Shown here in pieces: positions 1 through 8,182 of a stretch of DNA of 64,000 nt. Numbering within the stretch: the stretch's first letter is position 1; every line of letters starts with the position of its first letter. The notes under the pieces were generated by a model that saw nothing but the letters and a program-made list of their open reading frames with translations, did no database searches and was not told the DNA's origin. Both the position numbers and the translations under genes were made by a program. The stretch comes from Rubrivivax sp. (GTDB lineage: Bacteria > Pseudomonadota > Gammaproteobacteria > Burkholderiales > Burkholderiaceae_C): the NCBI GenBank assembly GCA_016789955.1, contig JAEUPB010000034.1, positions 62,001 through 126,000 of the forward strand, read 5' to 3'.

Positions 1-632
1 GACACCTGCCCGGTGCGCCGCGGCCGGCTGGCGTAGAGCCACAGCAGCACGAACAGCAGCAGGCCTTCCAGCGACGCCTGGTAGAGCTGCGACGGATGGC
101 GCGGCTCGCTGCTGCCGCTGTGCGGGAACACCATGGCCCACGGCAGCGACGGGTCCGCCAGCCGTCCGTACAGCTCGCCGTTGATGAAGTTGCCCAGGCG
201 CACGGCGGCGATGCCCGTGGGCACGCACGGCGCGATCAGGTCCATCAGCTCGAAGAACGGCCGTCCGCGGCTGCGCGCGTAGAGCGCCATCGAGAGCAGC
301 ACGCCCAGCAGCCCGCCGTGGAACGACATGCCGCCCTTCCACACCATCACGATCTCGAGCGGGTTGGCGAGGTAGTGGCCGGGCTTGTAGAAGAGCGCGT
401 AGCCCAGCCGCCCGCCGATCACCACGCCCAGCACGCCCCAGAACAGCATGTCCTCGATGTCGCGGCGGGTCCAGCCGGCCGAGGCGAACCAGGGCCGCTC
501 GACGCGCCTCGAGCCGAGGAACCAGAACAGGCCGAAGGCGACGAGGTAAGTGAGCCCGTACCAGTGGATCTGCACCGGCCCGAGCGACAGGGCCACGGGG
601 TCGAACTGGGGATGCACGAGCATGCGGCTCAT
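1..632 (-). CDS. lgt: Prolipoprotein diacylglyceryl transferase (3' part cut by window edge)
   Basis: Inner-membrane enzyme that transfers the diacylglyceryl group of phosphatidylglycerol to the lipobox cysteine of prolipoproteins. About 210 residues are visible from the ATG at 632; the C-terminus lies beyond base 1. The N-terminus reads [19 protein letters not shown] and is followed by hydrophobic helices. The HGGLLGV segment and the family signature [13 protein letters not shown] are both present; in the family these surround the essential His and Arg residues. The start overlaps the stop of the upstream LysR gene as ATGA, so the two are probably translationally coupled. I am confident of the family; only the missing end is unknown. 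Confidence 0.95.
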   Translation of the reverse strand, partial: MSRMLVHPQFDPVALSLGPVQIHWYGLTYLVAFGLFWFLGSRRVERPWFASAGWTRRDIEDMLFWGVLGVVIGGRLGYALFYKPGHYLANPLEIVMVWKGGMSFHGGLLGVLLSMALYARSRGRPFFELMDLIAPCVPTGIAAVRLGNFINGELYGRLADPSLPWAMVFPHSGSSEPRHPSQLYQASLEGLLLFVLLWLYASRPRRTGQV

Positions 633-1516
633 TGTCGCCGGGGTCGCACCTGCTGCACGAAGCGCTGCACCACCGGCGGCGCTTCGGTGCGCCACAGCAG
701 GCTGGTCTCGCAGGCCAGCGGCGTGCCGGTGACGCGTCGGTAGACCACGCCGGGCCGCTGCAGCTGCATCAGCGACGCCGGCACCCAGGCCACGCCCATG
801 CCGGCCGACACCAGGTTCACCAGCGTCTGCATCTGGATCGCCTCCTGCACGATGTGCGGCGTGGCGCCGATGGCGCGGTAGTGGCCGACGATCGCGTCGA
901 ACAGCGACGGCGCGATGTGGCGCGGGAAGATCACCAGCGGCTCGTGCGCCGCGGCGGCGATGGACAGGCTCCGCTTCCTCGCCAGCGCATGGCCGTCGGG
1001 CAGCGCCAGCACGAGCGGCTCGCGCAGCACGCGCAGCGCCTCGAAGCCCGGCGGCGCGGCGCCGGGCGCGTGCAGCACGAAGCCGGCATCGATCTCGCCG
1101 GCCGCGAAGGCCTGCAGCTGCACGTCGAGCGTCGCCTCGCGCAGCTGCACCGTCACCTGCGGGCAGGCGGCGCGGAAGGCGCGCAGCCAGCGCGGCAGCG
1201 GCCCGTAGGCGATGCTCGAGACGAAGGCCAGCCGCAGCTGCCCGGCGCTGCCCGCGGCGGCGGCCTGCACGGTCTGCGGCAGCGCCTGCGCCTGCGCGAG
1301 CAGCCGCCGCGCCTCGGGCAGCAGCGCCGCGCCGGCAGGGCTCAATGCCACCGAGCGCTGCGTGCGCTCGAACAGTCGCGCGCCCAGCCGCTTCTCCAGC
1401 GACTGGATCGCCAGCGTCAGCGGCGGCTGCGTCATGTGCAGCCGCTCGGCGGCGCGGCCGTAGTGCAGCTCCTCGGCCAGCACGACGAACTGGCGCAGCG
1501 ATCTCAGCTCGATCAT
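629..1516 (-). CDS. LysR-family transcriptional regulator
   Basis: A 295-residue DNA-binding regulator, a normal LysR length. Residues 1-60 (from [20 protein letters not shown]) form the winged helix-turn-helix, with the typical [14 protein letters not shown] recognition stretch. The remainder is a periplasmic-binding-like effector domain. I chose the ATG at 1516 because the LysR fold begins there; an open frame continues upstream to 1645 but reaches into ilvD. The gene is divergent from ilvD across 94 bases and its stop overlaps the lgt start. By the usual LysR logic it may control ilvD and itself. The effector is not evident from sequence. Confidence 0.9.
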   Translation of the reverse strand: MIELRSLRQFVVLAEELHYGRAAERLHMTQPPLTLAIQSLEKRLGARLFERTQRSVALSPAGAALLPEARRLLAQAQALPQTVQAAAAGSAGQLRLAFVSSIAYGPLPRWLRAFRAACPQVTVQLREATLDVQLQAFAAGEIDAGFVLHAPGAAPPGFEALRVLREPLVLALPDGHALARKRSLSIAAAAHEPLVIFPRHIAPSLFDAIVGHYRAIGATPHIVQEAIQMQTLVNLVSAGMGVAWVPASLMQLQRPGVVYRRVTGTPLACETSLLWRTEAPPVVQRFVQQVRPRRQ

Positions 1517-1547
1517 CGATATGCAGTGCAAATCAAACCGGGGTCTG

Positions 1548-1557
1548 CAATATATTG
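1548..1557. promoter_or_regulatory. Perfect AT-rich palindrome between LysR gene and ilvD (candidate operator)
   Basis: CAATATATTG is a perfect 10-base palindrome and the most AT-rich spot of the 94-base divergent intergenic region. LysR proteins bind interrupted palindromes near divergent promoters, so this is a candidate operator or promoter core. No binding evidence exists here. Confidence 0.35.
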
Positions 1558-1610
1558 GACGACGCCCCGTCGCGAAACGATACTGACGAGCCGCAGCCAG
1601 GAGACCTGCC

Positions 1611-3287
1611 ATGTCCGACGCCAACCGCCGCTCGAAGAACATCACCGAAGGGGTGGCGCGCGCCCCGAACCGCTCGATGTACTACGCCATGGGCTACATC
1701 GAGAAGGACTTCGGCAAGCCGATGATCGGCGTGGCCAACGGGCACTCGACGATCACGCCGTGCAACTCGGGCCTGCAGCGCCTGGCCGACGCCGCGGTGG
1801 CGGGCCTGAAGGCCGCCGGCGCCAACCCGCAGATCTTCGGCACGCCCACCATCAGCGACGGCATGGCGATGGGCACCGAGGGCATGAAGTACTCGCTGGT
1901 CTCGCGCGAGGTCATCGCCGACTGCGTGGAGACCTGCGTCGGCGGCCAGTGGATGGACGGCGTGCTGGTCATCGGCGGCTGCGACAAGAACATGCCCGGC
2001 GGCATGATGGGCATGCTGCGCGCCAACGTGCCGGCGCTGTACGTCTACGGCGGCACCATCCTGCCCGGGAAGTACAAGGGCCAGGACCTGAACATCGTCA
2101 GCGTCTTCGAGGCGGTGGGCCAGTTCAGCGCCGGCAAGATGAACGAGGAGGACTTCTGCCAGATCGAGCGCCGCGCCATCCCCGGCAGCGGCTCGTGCGG
2201 CGGCATGTACACCGCCAACACGATGTCGTCGGCGTTCGAGGCCCTCGGCCTGAGCCTGCCCTACGCCAGCACGATGGCCAACGTGGAGGACGAGATCGTC
2301 GGCATGGTGCAGCGCGCCGCCGACGTGCTGGTGGCCGCGGTGAAGGCCGACCTGAAGCCGCGCGACATCGTCACGCGCGAGGCCATCGAGAACGCGGTGG
2401 CGGTGATCATGGCCACCGGCGGCTCCACCAACGCGGTGCTGCATTTCCTGGCCATCGCGCACGCCGCGGGCGTCGAGTGGTCCATCGACGACTTCGAGCG
2501 CATGCGCCGGAAGATCCCGGTGATCTGCGACCTGAAGCCCAGCGGCAAGTACCTCGCCATCGACCTGCACCGCGCCGGCGGCATCCCGCAGGTGATGAAG
2601 ACGCTGCTGGCCGCCGGCCTGCTGCACGGCCACTGCATGACGATCACCGGCAAGACCATCGCCGAGACGCTGGCCGACCTGCCCGACGTGCCGCGTGCCG
2701 ATCAGGACGTGATCCGCCCGATCACCCGGCCGATGTACGAGCAGGGCCACCTGGCCATCCTGAAGGGCAACCTGTCGCCCGAGGGCTGCGTGGCCAAGAT
2801 CACCGGCCTGAAGAACCCCGTCATCACTGGCCCTGCGCGGGTGTTCGACGACGAGCAATCGGCACTCGCCGCGATCATGGCCGGGCAGATCAAGCCCGGC
2901 GACGTGATGGTGCTGCGCTACCTCGGCCCCAAGGGCGGCCCCGGCATGCCCGAGATGCTGGCGCCGACCTCGGCGCTGATCGGCCAGGGCCTGGGCGAGT
3001 CGGTGGGCCTGATCACCGACGGCCGCTTCTCCGGCGGCACCTGGGGCATGGTGGTCGGCCATGTGGCGCCCGAGGCCTACGAGGGCGGCACGATCGCGCT
3101 GGTGAAGGAAGGCGACTCGATCACGATCGACGCGCACCAGCTCAAGCTGCACCTGAACGTCGACGACGCCGAGATCGCCCGCCGCCGCGCCGCCTGGCAG
3201 CGCCCCGCGCCGCGCTACACGCGCGGGGTGCTGGCGAAGTTCGCGAAGAACGCGACGAGTGCGAGCACGGGGGCGGTGCTGGATTGA
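1611..3287 (+). CDS. ilvD: Dihydroxy-acid dehydratase
   Basis: Fe-S enzyme that dehydrates 2,3-dihydroxy-isovalerate and 2,3-dihydroxy-3-methylvalerate to the 2-keto acids in valine, isoleucine and leucine synthesis. It has 558 residues, full length for the family. The three cysteine motifs that hold the cluster are visible: TPCNSG (Cys about 51), [10 protein letters not shown] (Cys about 124) and [16 protein letters not shown] (Cys about 196). The C-terminal [19 protein letters not shown] motif is intact. An AGGAG ribosome-binding site lies just before the ATG. It is divergent from the LysR gene and convergent with the next gene, only 12 bases away. Confidence 0.97.
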   Translation: MSDANRRSKNITEGVARAPNRSMYYAMGYIEKDFGKPMIGVANGHSTITPCNSGLQRLADAAVAGLKAAGANPQIFGTPTISDGMAMGTEGMKYSLVSREVIADCVETCVGGQWMDGVLVIGGCDKNMPGGMMGMLRANVPALYVYGGTILPGKYKGQDLNIVSVFEAVGQFSAGKMNEEDFCQIERRAIPGSGSCGGMYTANTMSSAFEALGLSLPYASTMANVEDEIVGMVQRAADVLVAAVKADLKPRDIVTREAIENAVAVIMATGGSTNAVLHFLAIAHAAGVEWSIDDFERMRRKIPVICDLKPSGKYLAIDLHRAGGIPQVMKTLLAAGLLHGHCMTITGKTIAETLADLPDVPRADQDVIRPITRPMYEQGHLAILKGNLSPEGCVAKITGLKNPVITGPARVFDDEQSALAAIMAGQIKPGDVMVLRYLGPKGGPGMPEMLAPTSALIGQGLGESVGLITDGRFSGGTWGMVVGHVAPEAYEGGTIALVKEGDSITIDAHQLKLHLNVDDAEIARRRAAWQRPAPRYTRGVLAKFAKNATSASTGAVLD

Positions 3288-3299
3288 CGCGCTACGGCC

Positions 3300-5147
3300 T
3301 CAGTCGCCGGTGATCGTCGTCGTGGGCGGCAACCCACGGCCGAGCACGCGCTTCTTCAGCTCCGTGTACTTGGGCGTTTGCAGCGCCGGCGCCGTCACGT
3401 CCTTGTTCGCGGCATCGAGCTCCAACGTGGCCTGCGGCACGTCGTGCTCGTCGTAGTGCAGGATACGCTTGCGGGCCTTCAGGCCGTAGACGTCCACGCC
3501 CGAAGGGGACTCCTTCAGCAGTTCCTCGGCGAGCTTCTGCCCGCCCGAGGCCTGCAGGTGGGCGTTCTTGACCGAGTAGTCCGGGTTCAGCCGGATGATG
3601 ATCACGGCGGCGATCGGCTGGCCGGCCGACGTGCCGGTCGTGCCCTGGCGGATCCAGGTCTCGGTGAGCACGCGCAGCAGCTTCTCCGAGCTCGACGCCG
3701 CCAGCGTGGCCTTCAGCGCGGTCAGCGTGTCCATCAGCGCCAGCCGCATCGCGGTCCAGTCTTCGAGCGACTTCGGATTCACCTCCACGCGCCCGGCCGG
3801 CTTCTTGCCGCCGGCGCGGCCGCCGCCGCTCGACGGCAGGTCGACACCCGCTGCCTCCCGGCGCTTGCGCACCGCCTCCACGAAGCCGGCCTTCTTGTCC
3901 ATCGTCGTCTGCACCAGCTGGCCGATCATCCGGGTGTACCGGTTGACGAAGTCGCGCAGGGTCGCCGACGCCTGCGCCGCACTTGCGCGCTGCAGCTCGC
4001 CGTCGATCGCGTCGGCCAGCCCCTTGACCTCCGCCGCCATCGGCGTGCGCTTGATCAGCTCGCCCACCACCTTCTCGCGGACGTGCTTGAGCACCACGCC
4101 TTGAAGATCGGGTGAAGCTTCGGCGTCCGCGCTGCTCGTCATCGTCGTGGCGAAGACCGTCAGCGCCGTCTCCCACCCCTTGAGGATGGCGAGCTGCTTG
4201 TTGCAGATGTCCTCGGCGACCACCTCGTCGGGCATCGTCGACGCATCATCGATGGGCGCCACGGCAGGGGGCGGGCTTCCGATCAGGTCACCCGGGGCCG
4301 CCGGGGCGGGCGCGGCCTGCGCGCCACCGGGGGCCGCGGTGAGCGGCTCCGCGCGGTCGCCCGGCCTCCCGCCCGCGCCGGCCGCCTCGGGCACCTTCGC
4401 ATCCGCGACCGGCGTGTCGTCATCGTCGTCGTGGTCGTCCCCGTCCTCGCCGCGGCACTTGATCTTGTTCAGCCGCAGGCCGGTCTGCTCGAGCACCGCA
4501 GTCTTCACCAGCTTGGACATGCCGGCCACCTCGGCTTTCAGCGCGAACGTGGTGGCGCCGGCCTCCAGGCCGCAGGTGCCCGGGTAGTACTTCGTGCTGC
4601 CGCCGCCGAGCTGCTCGGCGAGCAGCTTGCGGCGTGCCGGCGGGATGGGCTTGCGCGACAGCATCACGACGACCTGCTTGCCCGACTTGGCCAGCAGTGC
4701 ATGCATCGTCTCGCCCTTGGCGACGAGCTTCAGCAGGGGCTTGAGCTTGGTCGTGAGGAGTTCGGGCGACTCCACGTCCTCGTCTTCCTCGTCCTCCTGC
4801 TCGCTGGCCTTCTTCGCCGCGGCCTTGTCGGCCTCGGCCTTGGCCTTCATCGCCTTATCGTGCTCGGCGCGCGCCTTGGCCACGTCGCGCAGCGCGGCTT
4901 CGGCGTCGCCCTGCATCTCTCCCACGTACTTCACGACAGCGGGCGCGGCCGTCGCCGTCTTGTCCTTCTTCACCACGGCGATCAGCTTGACCACCTCCTC
5001 GAGGGCCCGGGCTTGCTCGTCGTACGCCTCGTCGCCCGTGCGCTTCAGCCGCTCGAGTGACTTGGCGAGTCCAGGGTCCTTGAGCTTGTTCTTCGCGGCG
5101 AGGTCTTTCCAGCCGGCATCACCGAGGAACTTCGACTTGATCAGCAT
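3300..5147 (-). CDS. Twin-module protein A (conserved N-module plus unique helical C-terminus), function unknown
   Basis: A 615-residue protein I cannot assign to a family. Residues 1-240 are nearly the same as in the next gene upstream (about 29 differences by hand alignment). This module starts KSKFLGDAGWKDLAAKN, has a Lys/Ala/Glu-rich coiled-coil-like stretch (about 85-125), a hydrophobic segment around KQVVVMLSRKPIPPARRK, a KYYPGTC motif, and ends in an acidic run (DGDDHDDDDD). A Pro/Ala-rich linker leads to a unique helical C-terminus (about 300-615) with a late beta-like stretch (AAVIIIRLNPDYSV). There is no signal peptide or clear membrane helix, so it is probably cytoplasmic or exported by a non-Sec route. 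It is the last gene of a same-strand run from the sigma factor at 11554. AAAGGA precedes the ATG inside a hairpin. Confidence 0.75.
   Translation of the reverse strand: MLIKSKFLGDAGWKDLAAKNKLKDPGLAKSLERLKRTGDEAYDEQARALEEVVKLIAVVKKDKTATAAPAVVKYVGEMQGDAEAALRDVAKARAEHDKAMKAKAEADKAAAKKASEQEDEEDEDVESPELLTTKLKPLLKLVAKGETMHALLAKSGKQVVVMLSRKPIPPARRKLLAEQLGGGSTKYYPGTCGLEAGATTFALKAEVAGMSKLVKTAVLEQTGLRLNKIKCRGEDGDDHDDDDDTPVADAKVPEAAGAGGRPGDRAEPLTAAPGGAQAAPAPAAPGDLIGSPPPAVAPIDDASTMPDEVVAEDICNKQLAILKGWETALTVFATTMTSSADAEASPDLQGVVLKHVREKVVGELIKRTPMAAEVKGLADAIDGELQRASAAQASATLRDFVNRYTRMIGQLVQTTMDKKAGFVEAVRKRREAAGVDLPSSGGGRAGGKKPAGRVEVNPKSLEDWTAMRLALMDTLTALKATLAASSSEKLLRVLTETWIRQGTTGTSAGQPIAAVIIIRLNPDYSVKNAHLQASGGQKLAEELLKESPSGVDVYGLKARKRILHYDEHDVPQATLELDAANKDVTAPALQTPKYTELKKRVLGRGLPPTTTITGD
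4428..5147 (-). repeat. Copy 1 of duplicated N-module (paired with 6440-7159)
   Basis: This coding segment and 6440-7159 are highly similar at both DNA and protein level, in the same orientation and about 2 kb apart. Long stretches match almost base for base, such as the segment encoding AGMSKLVK through LNKIKCRGEDGDD. Similarity stops abruptly after the Asp run, which defines the duplicated unit as the N-terminal module. This indicates tandem gene duplication with later replacement or divergence of the 3' parts. Confidence 0.8.
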
Positions 5148-5209
5148 GGTGCGTCCTTTCGCAAGAGTGCGGCAGGATGTACGCGAGCGGCTGCCGCGAT
5201 GGACGCACC
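5148..5209 (-). promoter_or_regulatory. Nested hairpin that would mask the ribosome-binding site of twin-module gene A
   Basis: GGTGCGTCC (5148-5156) pairs perfectly with GGACGCACC (5201-5209). Inside it GCGGCAG (5169-5175) pairs with CTGCCGC (5191-5197). In the minus-strand transcript the 3' outer arm is GGACGCACC directly before the AUG and includes the GGA of the Shine-Dalgarno AAAGGA. Folding would therefore hide the ribosome-binding site. The structure is seen in the sequence; a regulatory role is inference. Confidence 0.55.
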
Positions 5210-5245
5210 CTCCGATGGGGGACGACGCCCGCGTTGCGATGGGAC

Positions 5246-7159
5246 TCAGGGCACATTGACCGCGACCGCGTACTTCATCTTGATCACCACCTTGCGCCAG
5301 TCAGCGGACTCCTTCTCATGTCCGACGACATCAGTGGGCGACATGCCCTTGTCATCGCGCGTTTCCCACTCCCCGTGCGGCTTCACCTCCTGGAACACGG
5401 CCGCAGGTACGCCGAGGCTCCGGAACGCGGCGAGCACGGCCTGACCGCGGCTGCGCGACAGGTCGAAGTTCAGCTTCTCCTTGCCGGTGTTGCTCGCATA
5501 TCCGTGCAGATCGATCTTTCGGCCCATGCCCACCTCTTCGCCCGGGACCTTGCCGTTGACGAAGCTGTCGCGGGCACTCTGCGGCAGCGAGTAGAAGAGG
5601 TCGTACACCGCCTTCTCGACCGTTGTGGCTCTCAGGTGCACCGCGTCGCCGGGACTGAGCGGTGACTTCGAGTCCAGCGACGTCGAGCTGTCGACGGCGA
5701 ATGGGCCGACGACGTAGTCCTTCTCGACGCCGACCATGATCTCCTTGCCGACCTCGACGGTGCCCGTGGGCTCCGGCGGGGCCGGAATGTTCACGACCTT
5801 GATCCTGATGGTGAACATCTCCTGAACGCTCGACCCCGCCTTCTGGATCGTCTTGCCGAGATCCACGCCACCGGAGAGCTTGCCCTTCTCGGCGCCGACA
5901 TTCAGGCTCTTCTCCCACTCCGTCCCGGCACCGACGACGACGGCGGTGACGCTTACGATGCCCTTGGCCTCGTCTTCGGCCGGGGTCACGGATTGCACGG
6001 TGTAGTTCGTGCCCCCCGACGAGGGCCCGCCCAGGCTGAACTTGGTGCGCGTGATCTTCAGCGCACCCTTGAGGTCGGCCGAGATCTCCCAGCTTACGGT
6101 GACCTTCTGCGTGAACGACTCGTTGCCGCCGATCACGGGAATCGGCAGGTTGTCCTCGAAGGCCTCGATTTCCAGGATGAAGACCAAGGTGCGGGTCTCG
6201 CCGGCATCGATCTCGATGGATGTGCTCGGGTCCACCTTGAGCATCTGCGTCCCGAAGGCCGCGAGGCCGGTGAACTCGATCGATGAGTCGTCGAAACGAC
6301 CTCCGCCCGAGCCGGGACTCGGCGCCGGCCGGACCAGAGCGGACACGCCTGCGGGCAGCGTAGGCACTGCGGCCTTGCCGCGGCTCAGGTCGGCAATGTC
6401 CTCCTCCACATCGCCGCCCGCATCCGTGCCCGGGTCATCATCATCGTGGTCGTCGCCGTCCTCGCCTCTGCACTTGATCTTGTTCAGCCGCAGACCGGTC
6501 TGCTCGAGCACCGCGGCCTTCACCAGCTTGGACATCCCGGCGACTTCGTTGCGCAGCAGAAACGTTGTCGCACCCGCTTCCAGGCTGCAGGTGCCGGGGT
6601 AGTACTTGGTGCTGCCGCCACCGAGCTGCTCGGCGAGGATCTTGCGGCGTGCCGGCGGGATGGGCTTGCGCGACAGCATCACCACCACCTGCTTGCCCGA
6701 CTTGGCCAGCAGCGCGTGCATCGTCTGGCCCTTGGCGACGAGCTTGAGCAGCGGCTTGAGCTTGGTGGTAAGCAACTCGGGCGACTCCACGTCCTCGTCG
6801 TCCTCGTCGTCCTGCTCGGCCTTTTTCGCCGCGGCCTTCTCGGCCTCGGCCTTGGCCTTCATCGCCTTGTCGAGCTCGGCCCGGGCCTTGGCGACATCGC
6901 GCAGCGCGGCTTCGGCATCGCCCTGCATCTCACCGACGTACTTGACGACTGCGGGCACCGCGGTCACGGACTTGTCCTTCTTGAGCGCGGCGACCAGCCT
7001 GACCACCTCCTCGAGGATCCGGGCCTGGTCGTCGTACTCGTCCTCGTCGGTGCGCCTGAGCTTCTCCAGCGACTTCGCCAGCCCGTTGTCCTTGAGCCTG
7101 TTCTTCGCCGCGAGGTCCTTCCAGCCGGCATCACCGAGGAATTTCGACTTGATCGCCAT
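5246..7159 (-). CDS. Twin-module protein B (conserved N-module plus beta-rich and OmpA-like C-terminus), function unknown
   Basis: A 637-residue paralogue of the next gene downstream. Residues 1-240 are the shared module (MAIKSKFLGDAGWKDLAAKN to the Asp-rich GEDGDDHDDDD). After a Gly/Pro linker, about 300-530 is beta-rich with no family I recognise. The last ~100 residues resemble an OmpA/MotB peptidoglycan-binding domain: IDLHGYASNTGKEKLNFDLS, then SRGQAVLAAFRSLGV, then a final beta strand. OmpA-like domains normally act in the periplasm, yet no Sec signal peptide or transmembrane segment is visible, which is odd. The start at 7159 was chosen by alignment with the paralogue; an open frame continues upstream into the PEP-CTERM gene but lacks similarity. 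It lies 8 bases from the PEP-CTERM gene and 98 bases before its paralogue. Confidence 0.75.
   Translation of the reverse strand: MAIKSKFLGDAGWKDLAAKNRLKDNGLAKSLEKLRRTDEDEYDDQARILEEVVRLVAALKKDKSVTAVPAVVKYVGEMQGDAEAALRDVAKARAELDKAMKAKAEAEKAAAKKAEQDDEDDEDVESPELLTTKLKPLLKLVAKGQTMHALLAKSGKQVVVMLSRKPIPPARRKILAEQLGGGSTKYYPGTCSLEAGATTFLLRNEVAGMSKLVKAAVLEQTGLRLNKIKCRGEDGDDHDDDDPGTDAGGDVEEDIADLSRGKAAVPTLPAGVSALVRPAPSPGSGGGRFDDSSIEFTGLAAFGTQMLKVDPSTSIEIDAGETRTLVFILEIEAFEDNLPIPVIGGNESFTQKVTVSWEISADLKGALKITRTKFSLGGPSSGGTNYTVQSVTPAEDEAKGIVSVTAVVVGAGTEWEKSLNVGAEKGKLSGGVDLGKTIQKAGSSVQEMFTIRIKVVNIPAPPEPTGTVEVGKEIMVGVEKDYVVGPFAVDSSTSLDSKSPLSPGDAVHLRATTVEKAVYDLFYSLPQSARDSFVNGKVPGEEVGMGRKIDLHGYASNTGKEKLNFDLSRSRGQAVLAAFRSLGVPAAVFQEVKPHGEWETRDDKGMSPTDVVGHEKESADWRKVVIKMKYAVAVNVP
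6440..7159 (-). repeat. Copy 2 of duplicated N-module (paired with 4428-5147)
   Basis: Second copy of the direct repeat described at 4428-5147. It is one codon shorter in the acidic segment (AEQDDEDDED versus ASEQEDEEDED). Confidence 0.8.
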
Positions 7160-7167
7160 GGGACCGC

Positions 7168-8058
7168 CTATCCCTGGCACGCGCCGGAAGTGCTCGCCGG
7201 TGCACCCGCGCGCACGTCCCACCCGTCGTTGAGCCTGCTGCGCCGAACCGCCATGGCGAGCAGTCCAACCATCACCAGCGCCAGCCCTCCGGGTGCCGGC
7301 ACGCCGGCAACCGGCGGCGAATTGCCGATGCCGTCGGCGAAGTGGAATGCGTACCGCCCTGGATCGACTCCGGCGCCGAAGCTGAACAGCGGGTCGACGA
7401 ACGCCTCGGCCACGCTGAGCGCGCCGGCTTCCAGGCCGCCTGCCCGCGCGAGCACCTCCATCACCACGCGGTACTCGGTGTTCGTGCGCAGCATCAGCGA
7501 ATGGGTTTCGGCGAAGCCCTGCACGTCGCTCTCGCCGCCCGCGCCGCTGATGTGCAGCGAGTCGCCGACGAGGATGATCTCGCTGGTGTTGCGCAGCGAC
7601 CAGCGCGCGATCGACTCGAAGCCGGTGAAGAACCCCGGTTCGGCGTAGCCGGCGACGCGGCCGGCGGCGAATGCGAAGACCGGCACGCAGCCTTCGGCGC
7701 CGAGGCAGTCGTCGCCGAGGATCTCGAAGGTGTAGCGCAGGAAGCCGGAGACCGTGCCCGACCCGGTGCCGACCGGATCCAGGCTGGCGGTGGCCGTCAG
7801 GGCTGGCGACGGCGTGCCTGTCGAGCTGAACACCAGCGTGCCGTGGGTCGGCGCGGAGTGAATGAGCGTCCCGAACGTGTCGATCGCCTGGGGTGGCGAA
7901 CCGACGTTGAAGAATGCGTCGCCGTGCACGATGGGGGCGGGCAGCGGCGTCGCCGCGGCGGGCAGCGGCGCGGCGAACGCCAGGATCGGTGCGGCGACAC
8001 CGGCGACCAGCCGGCGCACCGGTGCCGCGAGTGCCGCCGATGACAACGTGAACGTCAT
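7168..8058 (-). CDS. PEP-CTERM-like secreted protein
   Basis: A 296-residue secreted protein. It has an N-terminal signal peptide (hydrophobic run ending near ALPAAATPLPAP) and a mostly beta-type body without a recognised enzyme domain. Near the end, VPAPGGLALVMVGLLAMAVRRSR has the pattern of an exosortase sorting signal: Pro-rich motif, hydrophobic helix, Arg cluster. Such signals normally finish at the Arg cluster; here about 20 more residues follow (LNDGWDVRAGAPASTSGACQG), which is unusual. GGGGAG lies 8 bases before the ATG. It sits between the kinase gene and the twin-module genes on the same strand. No exosortase gene is in this window. Confidence 0.8.
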   Translation of the reverse strand: MTFTLSSAALAAPVRRLVAGVAAPILAFAAPLPAAATPLPAPIVHGDAFFNVGSPPQAIDTFGTLIHSAPTHGTLVFSSTGTPSPALTATASLDPVGTGSGTVSGFLRYTFEILGDDCLGAEGCVPVFAFAAGRVAGYAEPGFFTGFESIARWSLRNTSEIILVGDSLHISGAGGESDVQGFAETHSLMLRTNTEYRVVMEVLARAGGLEAGALSVAEAFVDPLFSFGAGVDPGRYAFHFADGIGNSPPVAGVPAPGGLALVMVGLLAMAVRRSRLNDGWDVRAGAPASTSGACQG

Positions 8059-8121
8059 GTTTCAATCTCCCCAGGCAAAGGCGACCGCCCTGCGCGGCCA
8101 CATGCCTGTGGAATCGTGTTC

Positions 8122-8138
8122 GGCGGCGCAAAGCCGCC
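8122..8138. other. GC-rich hairpin between kinase and PEP-CTERM-like gene
   Basis: GGCGGC (8122-8127) and GCCGCC (8133-8138) form a 6-bp stem with a 5-base loop in the 124-base gap. There is no T-run on either side, so if it terminates transcription it is not a classic intrinsic terminator. Confidence 0.3.
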
Positions 8139-8182
8139 ACGCGCACCGGCCTCCCCCTACCTTGCAGGGGCTCGGGCACGCT

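Noticed and set aside
632..3313. An 893-codon open frame on the + strand across the LysR gene and ilvD, out of frame with both
   Set aside because: Its translation is low-complexity Arg/Ala/Gly/His. It is an artefact of high GC content; LysR and ilvD explain both strands.
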